Source: Firmicutes bacterium AM31-12AC
Lineage (GTDB): Bacteria; Bacillota; Clostridia; Lachnospirales; Lachnospiraceae
Assembly: GCA_003480425.1 (NCBI GenBank)
Contig: QUJA01000042.1
Span: 1-22,299, forward strand
DNA length: 22,299 bases
Direction of reading: 5' to 3'
A program made the translations under genes and the position numbers. This document shows, in pieces, positions 14,347 to 22,299 of the stretch; position 1 is the first letter of the stretch, and every line of letters starts with the position of its first letter. Under the pieces are notes generated by a model, which was not told where the DNA came from, did no database searches, and saw only the letters and a list, made by a program, of their open reading frames with translations.

Positions 14347-14934
14347 TTGACTTTAGAAGAAAAAATTGCACATTTACAGGCGACCTCCATGGAGGAGGCC
14401 CGGGCTCAGGGCAATGAGATTATTGACTCGTACCGGGATGCTCTTGAAAAAGTATTACAGGATCACAAAGTAGAAGCTCAAAGACAATCTGAGATCCGTA
14501 TTAAAACAGAGACGATCAATGCAAAACAGCAGATCAATCAATCGCTTGCCAAAGCACAGCTTGACTTAAAACGTGAGCAGAGCAAAATCCAGCAGGATCT
14601 GAAAGATAAGATTTTTAAAGAGACTCTGGAGCTTGTCCATGATTATATGAATTCAGCAGATTATCCGGATTTCTTGATTCGCTGTATCCGGGATGCTCTT
14701 ACATTTGCGAACGGATCTTCTATGACGATTTATATTAACCCGTCAGATGAATCCTTGAAATCCTCTCTGGAGAAAGCTACGGGCACACAGCTTACAATCA
14801 GTACAGAAGATTTTATTGGTGGAGTCCGCTGTGTCATCCGCGACAGAAATATTTTGATCGATCATTCATTTAAAACACAATTACGAGATGAATATGATAA
14901 ATTCTTATTCTCAGGAGGTGACGGAATTGCTTAA
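14347..14934 (+). CDS. ntpE: V-type ATPase subunit E (peripheral stalk)
   Basis: The 195-residue protein has a long charged N-terminal coiled coil (about 1-105) and a C-terminal head containing the family-like ending EDFIGGVRCVIRDRNILIDHSFKTQL. It pairs with the small coiled-coil subunit to form the peripheral stalk that holds the A3B3 head. The start is a TTG, supported by AGGGAGGT six bases upstream; no ATG is available nearby. The end overlaps the start of the A subunit by eight bases. Confidence 0.9.
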   Translation: MTLEEKIAHLQATSMEEARAQGNEIIDSYRDALEKVLQDHKVEAQRQSEIRIKTETINAKQQINQSLAKAQLDLKREQSKIQQDLKDKIFKETLELVHDYMNSADYPDFLIRCIRDALTFANGSSMTIYINPSDESLKSSLEKATGTQLTISTEDFIGGVRCVIRDRNILIDHSFKTQLRDEYDKFLFSGGDGIA

Positions 14935-16693
14935 TACTGCTACAATCTACGGAATCAATGGTCCCGTCATTTATCTGAAGGGAAATACAGGATTTCGCAT
15001 GTCCGAGATGGTTTATGTAGGAAAGGAAAAACTTGTCGGAGAAGTAATTGCCCTGACAAAAGATATGACAACTGTCCAGGTGTATGAAGAGACCAGCGGT
15101 CTACGTCCCGGCGAGGAAGTCGTTGCCAGCGGAAGTGCCGTATCAGTCACTCTTGCCCCTGGAATCTTAAATAATATTTTTGATGGTATCGAACGTCCTC
15201 TGGAAGAAATCGCCAAGAGTGGTGGAGCCTTTATCACCCGCGGTGTCACTGTTGATTCTCTGGACCGTGAAAAGAAATGGGAAGCGCACATCACTGTAAA
15301 AGAAGGTGATTTTCTTCGTGGCGGTGATATTATCGCAGAAGTTCCTGAAACTCGTGCCATAGTTCATAAGTGCATGGTTCCACCAGAAATAGAAGGAACC
15401 GTTATCCATGTTGTTTCCGACGGAGCTTACACAATTGATGAGACACTTATTACCCTGCAATTAAATGATGGAACTACAAAAGAACTTACTATGACACAGC
15501 GCTGGCCTATCCGAGTTGCAAGACCAACTCATCATCGTTTTCCGGCTTCTACTCCGCTGATTACAGGACAGAGAATCATTGATACGATGTTCCCAATTGC
15601 AAAAGGGGGAACTGCTGCCGTCCCTGGTGGATTTGGTACCGGTAAAACAATGACTCAGCATCAGATTGCCAAATGGTCTAATGCCGACATTATTATCTAC
15701 ATCGGTTGTGGTGAACGAGGAAACGAAATGACGCAGGTTCTGGAAGAATTCAGTCAGTTGGTAGACCCTCGAAGCGGTAACCCTTTGATGGACCGTACCA
15801 CACTGATTGCCAACACTTCCAACATGCCTGTAGCCGCACGTGAAGCTTCTATTTACACGGGATTGACACTGGCTGAATATTATCGCGATATGGGATATGA
15901 TGTAGCGATTATGGCTGACTCTACATCTCGTTGGGCCGAAGCTCTTAGAGAACTTTCCGGACGTCTGGAGGAAATGCCTGCCGAGGAAGGTTTCCCCGCT
16001 TATCTTGCATCCCGTCTGTCAGCTTTTTACGAACGTGCCGGTATGATGCATAACTTAAATGGAACGGATGGTTCTGTTACTATCATTGGTGCAGTATCAC
16101 CTCAGGGAGGTGATTTCTCTGAACCGGTAACGCAGAATACCAAACGATTTGTCCGCTGCTTCTGGGGACTGGATAAAAGTCTTGCTTATGCGAGACATTT
16201 CCCGGCAATCCACTGGCTGACAAGCTACAGCGAATATCTGGGAGATTTATCACCTTGGTATCAGGATCATGTTTCTCCTAAATTTGTGGACTACCGCAAC
16301 CGCCTGATGGCACTTTTAAATTCAGAGAGCAGTCTTTTGGAGATTGTCAAGCTGATTGGTAGTGATGTACTTCCTGATGACCAGAAGCTGATTCTTGAAA
16401 TCGCACGTGTTATCCGTCTTGGATTCCTGCAGCAAAATGCATTCCACAAAGATGATACCTGCGTTTCACTGGAAAAACAGTTTCTTATGATGGATACGAT
16501 TTTGTATCTTTACAAACAGGCAAGAGCTCTTGTAACTATGGGGCATCCAATGTCTGTTCTCAAATCAGAAAATATATTTGACCGCGTTATCGCCATCAAA
16601 TATGATGTGCCGAATGACCGGCTTGAAATGTTTAAACAGTATCATCGTGATATTGACGCGTTCTATCAACATGTACTGGAAAAGAATGCATAA
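14927..16693 (+). CDS. ntpA: V-type ATPase catalytic subunit A
   Basis: The 588-residue catalytic subunit of the A3B3 head hydrolyses or makes ATP. The P-loop GGFGTGKT is at 234-241, the catalytic Glu lies in GERGNE (E263), and the [13 protein letters not shown] and [13 protein letters not shown] segments follow. The A-subunit-specific bulge region precedes the P-loop at about 100-190. The chosen start is TTG at 14927, six bases after AGGAGGTG, which gives the expected N-terminus beginning [18 protein letters not shown]. An in-frame upstream ATG at 14888 would add 13 residues and lies before the ribosome site. It overlaps ntpE by eight bases. Confidence 0.96.
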   Translation: MLNTATIYGINGPVIYLKGNTGFRMSEMVYVGKEKLVGEVIALTKDMTTVQVYEETSGLRPGEEVVASGSAVSVTLAPGILNNIFDGIERPLEEIAKSGGAFITRGVTVDSLDREKKWEAHITVKEGDFLRGGDIIAEVPETRAIVHKCMVPPEIEGTVIHVVSDGAYTIDETLITLQLNDGTTKELTMTQRWPIRVARPTHHRFPASTPLITGQRIIDTMFPIAKGGTAAVPGGFGTGKTMTQHQIAKWSNADIIIYIGCGERGNEMTQVLEEFSQLVDPRSGNPLMDRTTLIANTSNMPVAAREASIYTGLTLAEYYRDMGYDVAIMADSTSRWAEALRELSGRLEEMPAEEGFPAYLASRLSAFYERAGMMHNLNGTDGSVTIIGAVSPQGGDFSEPVTQNTKRFVRCFWGLDKSLAYARHFPAIHWLTSYSEYLGDLSPWYQDHVSPKFVDYRNRLMALLNSESSLLEIVKLIGSDVLPDDQKLILEIARVIRLGFLQQNAFHKDDTCVSLEKQFLMMDTILYLYKQARALVTMGHPMSVLKSENIFDRVIAIKYDVPNDRLEMFKQYHRDIDAFYQHVLEKNA

Positions 16694-16708
16694 GGAGGAA
16701 ACTATACT

Positions 16709-18100
16709 ATGTCAATTGAATATTTAGGCTTAAGCAGTATCAATGGTCCTCTTGTTGCACTGGAGGGCATACAGGACGCTTTTTATGATGAAATCGTAGA
16801 ATTTGTCGTAGATGGAACAGAACGTAAAATCGGACGTATTATTGAACTTTATGAAGACAAAGCCGTCATTCAGGTTTTTGAAGGTTCCGAAAATATGTCT
16901 TTAAAAAATACACATACCAAACTTACCGGTCATCCGATGGAGATTGCATTATCCCCGGATATGCTTGGCCGCACCTTCAATGGTATCGGACAGCCAATCG
17001 ATGACCTCGGTCCAATCCATTCTTCATTAAAACGAGATGTCAACGGACTTCCTTTAAATCCGGTAGAACGTGAATATCCACGTAACTATATCCGTACCGG
17101 TATTTCTGCGATTGATGGATTAACCACTTTGATTCGTGGACAAAAGCTTCCGATTTTCTCAGGAAATGGACTTCCACACGACCAGCTTGCCGCACAGATT
17201 GTAAAACAGGCTTCTCTGGGAGAAAATTCCGACGAACAGTTTGCGATTGTATTTGCCGCAATGGGTGTTAAGCATGATGTTGCTGATTTCTTCCGCCGCA
17301 CTTTTGAAGACAGCGGAGTTGCCGACCACGTAGCCATGTTTTTGAATATGGCAAATGATCCGGTAGTGGAGCGTCTGATCACACCGAAGGTTGCGTTGAC
17401 CGTTGCCGAATATCTTGCATTTGAGCAAAATATGCATATCCTCGTTATCCTTACCGACATGACTTCTTTCGCAGAAGCAATGCGAGAGGTTTCATCATCA
17501 AAAGGAGAAATCCCAAGCCGTAAAGGATTCCCAGGATATTTGTACAGTGAACTGGCAACTATTTATGAACGTGCCGGCATCGTAAAAGGTGTGAATGGTT
17601 CTGTTACCCAGCTCCCGATCCTCACAATGCCAAATGATGATATCACACATCCAATCCCTGACCTGACCGGATATATCACCGAAGGGCAGATCGTATTAGA
17701 GCGACAATTGCATGGACAGTCCATTTATCCACCGATCAATATTCTTCCATCTCTGTCACGTCTGATGAAAGATGGTATCGGTAAAGGATATACAAGAGAA
17801 GATCATCAAGATCTCGCCAATCAGCTCTTCTCTGCTTATGCAAAAGTTGGAGATGCCCGTAACCTAGCCTCTGTTATCGGCGAGGATGAGCTTTCTCCAA
17901 TCGACAAAAAATATTTGGAATTTGGTAAAGAATTTGAAACCCGTTACATCGGACAAGGCGTAAATGAAAACCGGACAATAGAAGAAACCTTAGACCTCGG
18001 TTGGGAACTGCTTGGCAGATTGCCAAAAGAAGAGTTAGACCGTGTAGATACTAAAATTCTGGATAAATACTATCATCCTATGCAGACTGAGGAAGAATAG
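16709..18100 (+). CDS. ntpB: V-type ATPase regulatory subunit B
   Basis: The 463-residue non-catalytic partner of subunit A has [10 protein letters not shown] (151-160) in place of a true P-loop, as is normal for the family. The arginine finger that completes the A-subunit active site is R351 in [13 protein letters not shown], matching E. hirae B-R350. Also visible are [19 protein letters not shown] and TITQ-like [14 protein letters not shown]. An AAGGAGG ribosome site precedes the ATG, fifteen bases after ntpA. The length is typical. Confidence 0.96.
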   Translation: MSIEYLGLSSINGPLVALEGIQDAFYDEIVEFVVDGTERKIGRIIELYEDKAVIQVFEGSENMSLKNTHTKLTGHPMEIALSPDMLGRTFNGIGQPIDDLGPIHSSLKRDVNGLPLNPVEREYPRNYIRTGISAIDGLTTLIRGQKLPIFSGNGLPHDQLAAQIVKQASLGENSDEQFAIVFAAMGVKHDVADFFRRTFEDSGVADHVAMFLNMANDPVVERLITPKVALTVAEYLAFEQNMHILVILTDMTSFAEAMREVSSSKGEIPSRKGFPGYLYSELATIYERAGIVKGVNGSVTQLPILTMPNDDITHPIPDLTGYITEGQIVLERQLHGQSIYPPINILPSLSRLMKDGIGKGYTREDHQDLANQLFSAYAKVGDARNLASVIGEDELSPIDKKYLEFGKEFETRYIGQGVNENRTIEETLDLGWELLGRLPKEELDRVDTKILDKYYHPMQTEEE

Positions 18101-18147
18101 CTTTTCATCTTTAACATCAATGCACTATCAATTTTTCAGATGAAAGG
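18101..18147 (+). promoter_or_regulatory. Possible hairpin masking the ntpD ribosome site
   Basis: CTTTTCATCT (18101-18110) can pair with AGATGAAAGG (18138-18147) over ten positions including one G-U pair, with a 27-base loop. The right arm includes the first bases of the AAAGGAGG ribosome site of ntpD. It might lower translation of the single-copy D subunit. Confidence 0.4.
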
Positions 18148-18156
18148 AGGGATTTC

Positions 18157-18780
18157 ATGGATCCTCGTACATTTCCCACAAAAGGAAATCTGATGCTTGC
18201 CAAAAATTCTTTGGCATTGGCACAGCAAGGCTACGATCTGATGGACAAAAAACGAAACATCCTGATTCGGGAGCTGATGGATCTTATCGACGAAGCCCGC
18301 GATATTCAGGACGAGATTGATTCAACCTTTACCTATGCATACCAATGTCTGCAGCGTGCAAATATCGAACATGGAATTAACCTGGTTTCCCAGCTTGCAT
18401 ATACAGTTCCAATCGAAAATTCTATTGTGATACAGACTCGAAGTATTATGGGTACGGAGATTCCCCATGTAAAATATACTCCCGCCAATGTTATGCCAAC
18501 CTATTCATTTAGCACAACTAGGGAGTCCATCGACCTTGCCACAAAGGCGTTTCAGAAGGTAAAAGATTTGACCGTTAAATTATCTATGGTCGAAAATGCA
18601 GCTTATCGTCTTGCAACAAACATAAAGAAGACACAGAAGCGCGCAAATGCACTTCAAAATATTACAATTCCGATGTATACAAATCTTGTTTATACGATTA
18701 GTAATGCATTGGAAGAAAAAGAACGTGAAGAATTCACACGTCTAAAAGTTATCAAACGCATGAAAGAAAAGAAGGGTTAG
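18157..18780 (+). CDS. ntpD: V-type ATPase subunit D (central rotor shaft)
   Basis: The 207-residue subunit D is the antiparallel coiled-coil shaft turning inside the A3B3 head. Typical features are the start RTFPTKGNLMLAKNSLALAQQGYDLMDKKRNIL and the conserved C-terminal helix with RLATNIKKTQKRANALQNI followed by a basic, charged tail. The ATG follows AAAGGAGGG. It is the last gene of the operon; the stop codon lies in the terminator stem region. Confidence 0.95.
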   Translation: MDPRTFPTKGNLMLAKNSLALAQQGYDLMDKKRNILIRELMDLIDEARDIQDEIDSTFTYAYQCLQRANIEHGINLVSQLAYTVPIENSIVIQTRSIMGTEIPHVKYTPANVMPTYSFSTTRESIDLATKAFQKVKDLTVKLSMVENAAYRLATNIKKTQKRANALQNITIPMYTNLVYTISNALEEKEREEFTRLKVIKRMKEKKG

Positions 18781-18807
18781 AGCACTTGCTCCACCCTTCT
18801 TTTCTTA
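18769..18807. terminator. Bidirectional terminator between ntpD and glgB
   Basis: AAGAAGGGT (18769-18777) pairs with ACCCTTCTT (18793-18801), and an inner GAGCA/TGCTC stem closes the loop. A T-rich tail follows on both strands (TTTCTT on plus, CTTTTCTTTC on minus). It ends the V-ATPase operon and, from the other side, glgB. Confidence 0.85.
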
Positions 18808-18827
18808 TTGGTTTTTCAAATCATCTG

Positions 18828-20810
18828 CTATTTTCTTTTCTTTCTTGGCTTTCCATGAGTCTTTTTCGTTGTTCTTATGTTTCCGTCAAACTCAAACACC
18901 GCCACTCCATATCCGGCTAATGGGTATGCGAATGAATAATCCTGTCCATCACATTCCTGTTTCGTTGCGCGGACTACAGAACCTATTTTTCTGTCCTGTC
19001 CACCATATCTCTGATCTTCACTATCCAAGATTAATTTATACTGACATCCTCTTGGTACTCCGACACGATAATCCGGACGTTCTACCGGAGTAAAGTTACA
19101 TATGAATAATAAACTCTTCTTTCTATCCTTTGAATATCTTACAAAACTGAAAATACTTCTGAATACATCGTCTTTATTGATCCACTGGAAGCCACTTGGC
19201 TGCGTATCTAATTCATACAATGCTTTCTGGTCTCTATACAAATGAAGTAAATCCTGCACCCAGTTCTGAATATGCTGATGTGGTTCTTCCGCCAGCAGAT
19301 ACCAGTCTAATTCACGTTCCTCACTCCACTCACGAAGCTGTGCAAATTCCTGTCCCATAAACAATAGCTTCTTACCAGGATGCCCTGCCATAAATGCATA
19401 TGCCACTTTCAGGTTACGGAACTTGTCCAATCCTTCTCCCGGCATCTTATTCAACATAGAGCATTTCAAATGAACAACTTCATCATGAGACAATACAAGA
19501 ATATAGTCTTCACTATAAGCATACTCCATTGAGAATGTCATCATATAATGTGCATTTTTACGGAACAGCGGATCCAGTTTCATATATTCTGTAAAATCAT
19601 GCATCCAGCCCATATTCCATTTTAAGCTAAATCCAAGGCTATCCTTCTCCGGATCTCCTGTCACCTTCGGCCATGCAGTAGACTCTTCTGCAATCATTAC
19701 ACTGCCATGATTTCTGCCAAGTACCACTGAATTCAGATGTTTAAAGAACTGAATTGCTTCCAGATTCTCATTGCCGCCGAATTTATTCGGTATCCACTGT
19801 CCGGCTTCTTTTCCATAATCTAAATACAACATAGATGCTACTGCATCTACACGTAATCCATCTACATGGAAATGTTCAATCCAGAATAATGCACTTCCAA
19901 TCAAAAAGTTCTGTACTTCTGGTTTTTCATAATCAAAAATCTTTGTTCCCCAATCAGGATGTTCTCCCTTTCTTGGGTCTGCATATTCAAACAATGGCTG
20001 TCCATCAAAATCAGCCAGTCCATGTGCATCTTTTGGAAAATGTGCCGGTACCCAGTCAAGAATAACACCAATATCATTCTTATGCAGATAATCAATCATA
20101 TAAGCAAAATCTTCCGGCGTTCCATAACGAGAAGTCGGTGCATAATATCCTGTCACCTGATAACCCCAGGAGCCATCATATGGATACTCCGAAATTCCCA
20201 TCAGTTCCACGTGTGTATATCCCATATCCTTTACATATTCCGTGATTCTCTCTGCAAATTCACGATATGTATAGAATCCTTCATCTTCTCTTCCCGGATG
20301 TCTCATCCAAGAACCCATATGCACTTCATAAATAGACATTGGGTTCGTTTTCTCATCCCACTTTTCTCGTTTCTTCATCCATGAAGAATCACTCCAATTC
20401 AAATTCGAAATATCGGTGATCCTAGATGCATTCCCCGGTCTGAGTTCTGCATAATTTGCAAATGGATCTGCCTTATCAATTTTTGCCCCGTTCTGTGTCT
20501 CAATACAGAATTTGTACAACTGTCCTTCTTTTGCACCCGGTACAAGTTTTGTATAAATTCCCATTGGATCATGACGCTGCATCATGTCAGCATTTAAATC
20601 CCACTCATTAAATTCTCCAATTACAGACACGCTCTTTGCATGTGGTGCCCACACTGCAAAGTACACACCCTTGACTCCATCTACTGTAACCAGATGTGCA
20701 CCCATCTTTTTATATAATTCATAGTGTGTTCCATTTCCAAACAAATATTGGTCCAACTCCCCAATTTCGTATGGCTGAACTGTCTTTTCCTCTGTCATAT
20801 TGTTTGCCAT
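18828..20810 (-). CDS. glgB: 1,4-alpha-glucan branching enzyme
   Basis: The 660-residue GH13 enzyme cuts alpha-1,4 glucan chains and rejoins them as alpha-1,6 branches in glycogen synthesis. A CBM48-like N-terminal domain (about 45-130) contains FAVWAPHAKSVSVIGEFNEW. The catalytic barrel holds the nucleophile D322 in GLRVDAVASM, the acid/base E375 in IAEEST and D443 in LSHDEVVH. The C-terminal beta domain ends in an unusual basic tail (KTHGKPRKKRK). The ATG at 20808-20810 follows AGGTGG; an in-frame TTG at 20825 overlaps that site. No other glg genes lie beside it, so it appears stand-alone. Confidence 0.96.
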   Translation of the reverse strand: MANNMTEEKTVQPYEIGELDQYLFGNGTHYELYKKMGAHLVTVDGVKGVYFAVWAPHAKSVSVIGEFNEWDLNADMMQRHDPMGIYTKLVPGAKEGQLYKFCIETQNGAKIDKADPFANYAELRPGNASRITDISNLNWSDSSWMKKREKWDEKTNPMSIYEVHMGSWMRHPGREDEGFYTYREFAERITEYVKDMGYTHVELMGISEYPYDGSWGYQVTGYYAPTSRYGTPEDFAYMIDYLHKNDIGVILDWVPAHFPKDAHGLADFDGQPLFEYADPRKGEHPDWGTKIFDYEKPEVQNFLIGSALFWIEHFHVDGLRVDAVASMLYLDYGKEAGQWIPNKFGGNENLEAIQFFKHLNSVVLGRNHGSVMIAEESTAWPKVTGDPEKDSLGFSLKWNMGWMHDFTEYMKLDPLFRKNAHYMMTFSMEYAYSEDYILVLSHDEVVHLKCSMLNKMPGEGLDKFRNLKVAYAFMAGHPGKKLLFMGQEFAQLREWSEERELDWYLLAEEPHQHIQNWVQDLLHLYRDQKALYELDTQPSGFQWINKDDVFRSIFSFVRYSKDRKKSLLFICNFTPVERPDYRVGVPRGCQYKLILDSEDQRYGGQDRKIGSVVRATKQECDGQDYSFAYPLAGYGVAVFEFDGNIRTTKKTHGKPRKKRK

Positions 20811-21020
20811 AAAGCCACCTCGCAACTCGTATTTTATATAATCTTATTATACTTGATATGATAGAAAAATAAAAGAGAAAAGCGTGTCGAATCGAGAGTT
20901 TTAGCGTGTTTTTTCTAAAATTTTTAACATTTTTCTTTAATTGTTTTTACTATAAAGATACTTGATTTTATAACTAAAAGACAATGTCAGATAAAACGAA
21001 AAAATTCTCTGATAAAAGAA

Positions 21021-21070
21021 AAAAAGAGGTTGTCTCATCACTTTTTTCAGTGATAAAACAACCTCTTTTT
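21021..21070 (-). terminator. Intrinsic terminator of the acidic-repeat P-loop gene
   Basis: AAAAAGAGGTTGT (21021-21033) and its complement (21058-21070) form a 13-bp stem, with an inner ATCACT/AGTGAT stem and T-runs on both sides. It lies 14 bases after the stop of the minus-strand gene. The rest of the interval 20811-21083 is A/T-rich and should hold the glgB promoter; a TATAAT on the minus strand without a clear -35 is all that can be seen. Confidence 0.85.
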
Positions 21071-21083
21071 TATTGCTCTTATA

Positions 21084-22299
21084 TTAAATATGGAAATCTT
21101 TTTCTGTCAGCAGAATTCGATCTGCTTCATCTGTACCTTTTCCAAATACACGTTTTACAAGTTTTCTTGCAGATGCCTTCTTTGAATGTTCCATTGCCTC
21201 ATCCATAATTTCTTTTACTTCAGCAACTGTTACAAAATGATCTTCTCTTTGTAATGCATCAATACGACTATATAAAGCAAGCAATCCCATCTCATCAATA
21301 CGGTAACCATTTTCCTGTGCATAAGTCTGACCAAATGTTACCAACTCATCATTAATAAAAATCGGAACCTCCAGGCGGCTTGTAAATTTCTTTCGGAACT
21401 CACGGTTAGAAGATAACAATCTATCCAGTGGTTTTCTCTGATCTTCTAATACGATAAGAAGTTCTCCTGTATCCTGTTCCATAACTTTATTTAATTTTGC
21501 AACTGTTCTTTCATTAAGCTTACCTGCTTTTTCAATAATGAGGGCCCCGCCATATAACTTACGGAAAATCTCTCCTATTTTCTTCTTATTCAACGATTCT
21601 CCGGTTACAATAGCAACCTTACCCTGATGAATATTTCTCTGTCTCTGAATTGCCTTTACAACATCTACTGCCAGAACAGTTTTACCATTTCCCTTGTTAC
21701 CAATGATCAACAAGTTTCCTGTTCTTGATGTTCCACGTCTATTTGTACAATTTTTATCCTGTTCCAAAACATCTACTAACTGCTCACTCATTCCTCGAAC
21801 AGGAACGAAGTAAGAGAATAATCTCTTCTGATCTGCTGTTAATTCTGTTTTTTTCTTTCCTGATTCTGAAAGTAACTCATGTCTGTTATGAACAAGGAAT
21901 CCTGTATCAGAAATAGATAATGCATTAGAAATCTCATCCAATGGAAGCGGTGCTGTCTTACCTGTAGCAATTAATTTTGCTGTTTCTTTTCTACTAAGCG
22001 GTGCTGTCTTAGAAAGGAAATTAACACCAGCATCATCATCTTCATCATCCATCAAGCGATCGTCATATTCATCATTTGATGACTGCGGACGGAATTCTGC
22101 TTCGAATTGTGCTGCTGCATCAGCTGCACCATATTCTTCATCATCCTCGTATTCATATTCGTCTTCGTATTCATCTTCTGGATACTCGTCGTCCTCGTAC
22201 TCGTCTTCGTATTCCTCTTCCGGATACTCGTCATCCTCGTACTCGTCTTCGTATTCTTCTTCCGGATACTCGTCATCCTCGTACTCGTCTTCGTATTCC
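21084..22299 (-). CDS. SpoVK/CbbX-like P-loop protein with acidic repeats, 5'-truncated
   Basis: The visible 404 residues form the C-terminal part of a protein whose start lies outside the window. It opens with an acidic, Tyr-rich tandem repeat (unit EYEDEYEDDEYPEE). A linker carrying two KTAPL motifs follows, then an AAA-type ATPase region. Walker A is GNKGNGKT (fragment residues 200-207). The Walker B position reads GGALIIEKAG where SpoVK/CbbX proteins have a DEA-type motif. The following LEDQRKPLDRLLSSNREFRKKF and the ENGY segment resemble the CbbX second half. The C-terminus is helical and basic. Nucleotide binding seems likely, while hydrolysis may be impaired. The role is unknown; a scaffold or remodelling function is a guess. 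It is probably monocistronic at this end, with its terminator at 21021-21070. Confidence 0.8.
   Translation of the reverse strand, partial: EYEDEYEDDEYPEEEYEDEYEDDEYPEEEYEDEYEDDEYPEDEYEDEYEYEDDEEYGAADAAAQFEAEFRPQSSNDEYDDRLMDDEDDDAGVNFLSKTAPLSRKETAKLIATGKTAPLPLDEISNALSISDTGFLVHNRHELLSESGKKKTELTADQKRLFSYFVPVRGMSEQLVDVLEQDKNCTNRRGTSRTGNLLIIGNKGNGKTVLAVDVVKAIQRQRNIHQGKVAIVTGESLNKKKIGEIFRKLYGGALIIEKAGKLNERTVAKLNKVMEQDTGELLIVLEDQRKPLDRLLSSNREFRKKFTSRLEVPIFINDELVTFGQTYAQENGYRIDEMGLLALYSRIDALQREDHFVTVAEVKEIMDEAMEHSKKASARKLVKRVFGKGTDEADRILLTEKDFHI
22179..22299 (-). repeat. 42-bp coding tandem repeat
   Basis: Three near-identical 42-bp units begin at 22179, 22221 and 22263; the last is cut by the window edge after 37 bases. 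A degenerate partial unit precedes them at about 22145-22178. The units differ by only a few bases, mostly synonymous, and the period is a multiple of three. They encode EYEDEYEDDEYPEE. Copy number beyond the edge is unknown. Confidence 0.92.

Noticed and set aside
22052..22276. 74-aa Thr/Lys/Met-rich frame on the minus strand
   Set aside because: It is the same tandem repeat read in another frame; the frame continuous with the P-loop domain is open to the window edge.
22179..22299. CRISPR array
   Set aside because: Units are directly adjacent with no spacers, the period is a multiple of three and the frame is open throughout, so it is a coding repeat.

Overview
The window looks like chromosome of an AT-rich Gram-positive anaerobe of the Clostridia, most likely a gut Lachnospiraceae (Blautia/Dorea/Ruminococcus type). 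The reasons are strong GGAGG ribosome binding sites, TTGACA/TATAAT-type promoters, frequent extended -10 boxes, a Firmicutes-style bacterial V-type ATPase operon, and the trmB and glgB sequences. This assignment is inferred from gene style only. No rRNA, CRISPR array, prophage or transposase gene is visible.

Region 1 (1-5051) is a compact catabolic-looking locus. A minus-strand operon encodes a GNAT acetyltransferase, a GPH/MelB-type cation symporter and two tandem SAM hydroxide adenosyltransferase (DUF62) paralogues. A GntR/HutC-type regulator is transcribed divergently. The shared 254-bp intergenic region holds two good promoters, each with a TGTTCATC-containing operator candidate at or just after the predicted start site. 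This is the best candidate for an uncharacterised pathway here: import and cleavage of SAM or a related adenosyl compound under GntR control.

Region 2 (5052-8745) is accessory in character. A solitary RelA/SpoT-type synthetase gene and an AAA/DUF4143 ATPase gene are divergent, followed by a convergent unknown membrane protein. Four copies of a palindromic element with a GGGACGGAGTTT core sit at gene ends or between genes, three as long hairpins and one as a half copy. The ATPase promoter is covered by a perfect 26-bp palindrome.

Region 3 (8746-9865) holds a tRNA-Lys(CUU) gene with a strong promoter, a possible 47-aa small ORF, and trmB.

Region 4 (10135-18780) is a nine-gene V-type ATPase operon in the order peripheral-stalk G/H-like subunit, C, I, K, F(NtpG), E, A, B, D. 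Spacing is tight, two genes start with TTG, and there are intercistronic hairpins after K and before D. It ends in a terminator shared with the convergent gene glgB.

Region 5 (18828-22299) has glgB (glycogen branching enzyme) and a 5'-truncated gene for a SpoVK/CbbX-like P-loop protein. That protein has a very acidic, tyrosine-rich 14-residue tandem repeat and an atypical Walker B.
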